This document shows positions 62,742-64,000 of a stretch of 64,000 bases of DNA, piece after piece. The DNA comes from Albula goreensis (lineage: Eukaryota > Chordata > Actinopteri > Albuliformes > Albulidae). Position 1 is the stretch's first letter. The number at the start of each line of letters is the position of its first letter. The notes below the pieces were generated by a model. It worked only from the letters and a program-made list of their open reading frames with translations, was not told the origin of the DNA and ran no database searches. The stretch covers positions 1,222,371-1,286,370 of the forward strand of contig CM040747.1 of the NCBI GenBank assembly GCA_022829145.1. Direction: 5' to 3'. Position numbers and translations under genes: made by a program.

Positions 62742-63239
62742 GTGCCCTCCATAATAATTGGGACAAAGACAATGTTTCTTGATTTGGCTCTGTACTCCAC
62801 AATTTTAGATTTGAAATCAAACAATCAAATGTGGCTCAGTTTTTATGAAAGGGTGCCCACATCAGTCACCTGATCTGAATCCACGTGAACGTGTGTTTCA
62901 CCTGCTGAATAGAAGCTTAGGGCAACGATCTCCTGAAACACACAGGAGCTGAAGATGGCTGCTGATGGCAGCGGGTCTGACTGCAAGCAGTCCCTGCATG
63001 CTAACGATACGCAACAAAGCACTAAACATGACCACTTTAATGCACATAACATTTATATTTCCTAAACATGAGGGGGGTATTCTAAAATGTGCTGTCATTT
63101 CTACATTATGAAACCAAAATATATATAAATACTGATTCATTAAAAGCTGAGAATGTATTTTTCATCCACAAAATTATGGAGTCCAGAGCCAAATTTGAGG
63201 AAAAAAATGTGCTTTTCCCAGACATTATGAAGGAGCCTG
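62742..63239 (+). mobile_element. Tc1/mariner-like remnant, internally deleted
   Basis: Left end gtgccctccataataattgg and right end cagacattatgaaggagcct are imperfect inverted repeats of a Tc1-type terminus, flanked by TA at 62,740-62,741 and 63,240-63,241. Between them, 62,866-62,883 encodes SPDLNP, the conserved motif around a catalytic Asp of Tc1/mariner transposases. Only a few dozen codons survive. Confidence 0.8.
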
Positions 63240-63369
63240 TATATATGATATGAAATATATACCTTAGAGTCAAACAAAAATTGATTTTTTGAGATGAACA
63301 TTATTTGCTGGTAATATCAAAACAATCAAAGTTGTGGAAATCTGAATAGCAGCCGTGACAGCATGGAAG

Positions 63370-63545
63370 AGGTTTGAAATGCTCTGATTGGCTGTGGTGG
63401 AACAGTGAGGTAGACTCTGATTGGCAGCAGTGTAGCAGTGAGGTTGACTCTGATTGGCTGTGGTGTACCTGTGAGGCTGACTCTGATTGGCTGTGGTGTA
63501 CCTGTGAGGTTGACTCTGACTGGCTGTGTTGTAGCAGTGCTAGCC
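63370..63545. repeat. 33-bp minisatellite, about 5 copies
   Basis: Units contain gtgaggttgactctgattgg followed by ctgtggtgtacct; each carries ATTGG (inverted CCAAT). Confidence 0.9.
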
Positions 63546-64000
63546 TGTAGTTGGTCAGTGTTGCTGTGGGTCAGTGTGGGAGTTTCAGGTCCAGCTGACT
63601 GAGGGGACACTTTTCTGGGCTGAGCTCTTGAGCTGCAGGGCCGGGTGCTGTGGAGGGTCTGATGGACCTGCTCTCAGAGGTGTAATTTCAGTGTTCAGTG
63701 TGGGTGTGGATTGGGCTTGTACCTGCCTAATGCAGCCCTGCAGCCATTCTTAGGGGTATTCCTCAGCACTAGCAGGATGCTTTAGCACATGCAGGGGTTC
63801 AGCTGTGTCTTTCGCCTTTTCTGTAGTCTTGCTCACTGCATGGACCCCTTTCCTTACCTCCATAACACAACAGGCTGAATGATAGTGGCAAACATTGCAT
63901 TTCCAAACTTGTAGAAACTAAAATATTATTTTGACCATCTTTAAGTAAAGCTTTTAATGCATTCAGTAGTAGCCGCTAAAGGCCCATGTCACATCGATTT

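Larger units (their letters stand above)
62665..64000 (+). other. 3' side of the TRIM locus, no B30.2 exon seen
   Basis: Contains a Tc1-like remnant (62,742-63,239) and a 33-bp repeat (63,370-63,545). From 63,546 to the end I see only non-coding unique sequence. None of the expected PRY-SPRY motifs was recognised on the plus strand. Confidence 0.6.

Noticed and set aside
62472..62873. 133-residue plus frame over TRIM exon 4
   Set aside because: It enters through the tctg repeat in the wrong frame and runs past the donor into intron; only its middle part is real exon 4 coding.

Overview
This window comes from a vertebrate nuclear genome, almost certainly a ray-finned fish. Three things point that way. 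The genes are split by GT-AG introns. There are fish-type tRNA-derived SINEs, with the 'gggtccttgagcaagg' body and the 'gctttggataa' tail, plus hAT and Tc1-like transposons. Simple repeats and minisatellites are extremely dense. The species cannot be named from the sequence. Only two protein-coding genes can be supported; nearly every other long open frame is a by-product of tandem repeats.

Gene 1 (minus strand, 237-28,223) is the 5' part of integrin alpha-5 (itga5). Nine coding exons were placed by homology and splice sites: 28,223-28,030; 8,610-8,480; 3,385-3,285; 1,874-1,751; 1,632-1,571; 1,449-1,404; 1,268-1,143; 594-550; 280-237. All junction phases agree, and together they give 873 nt (291 codons): the signal peptide and the first part of the beta-propeller. 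The rest of the gene lies beyond the left edge. Intron 1 is about 19.4 kb and holds most of the repeat arrays of the left half: a telomere-like array, a 1.7 kb 26-bp array, a small 47-bp array, SINE and hAT fragments, and CA/CT tracts.

From 28.4 to 59.8 kb I find no gene. This stretch is dominated by a 10.15 kb array of a 47-bp unit (39,710-49,862, about 216 copies), a 1.3 kb tetranucleotide-based array at 34.5-35.8 kb, a (GT)n/(CA)n inverted pair at 36.8-37.15 kb, a 44-bp array at 56.6-57.6 kb and a 35-bp array at 58.7-59.8 kb.

Gene 2 (plus strand, 59,908-62,664, continuing or ending at the right) is a TRIM25-like RING / B-box / coiled-coil gene. Exon 1 is intact. The coiled-coil exon 2 is 95 bp where the family has 96, and exon 4 has one extra T in a T-run. 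Either this copy is decaying, or it makes a short RING/B-box protein, or the assembly has homopolymer errors. Its first intron carries a complete 674-bp hAT insertion with a perfect 8-bp target duplication. A Tc1/mariner remnant lies just after the last recognisable exon, and no B30.2 exon is visible before the window ends.

The most unusual observation is the 47-bp satellite. On the minus strand each unit reads like the head of a tRNA-derived SINE, cut just before the B box and joined to itself, and carries a sequence matching the RNA polymerase III A-box consensus. The same unit forms a separate 11-copy array inside itga5 intron 1. The two genes have no evident functional link.
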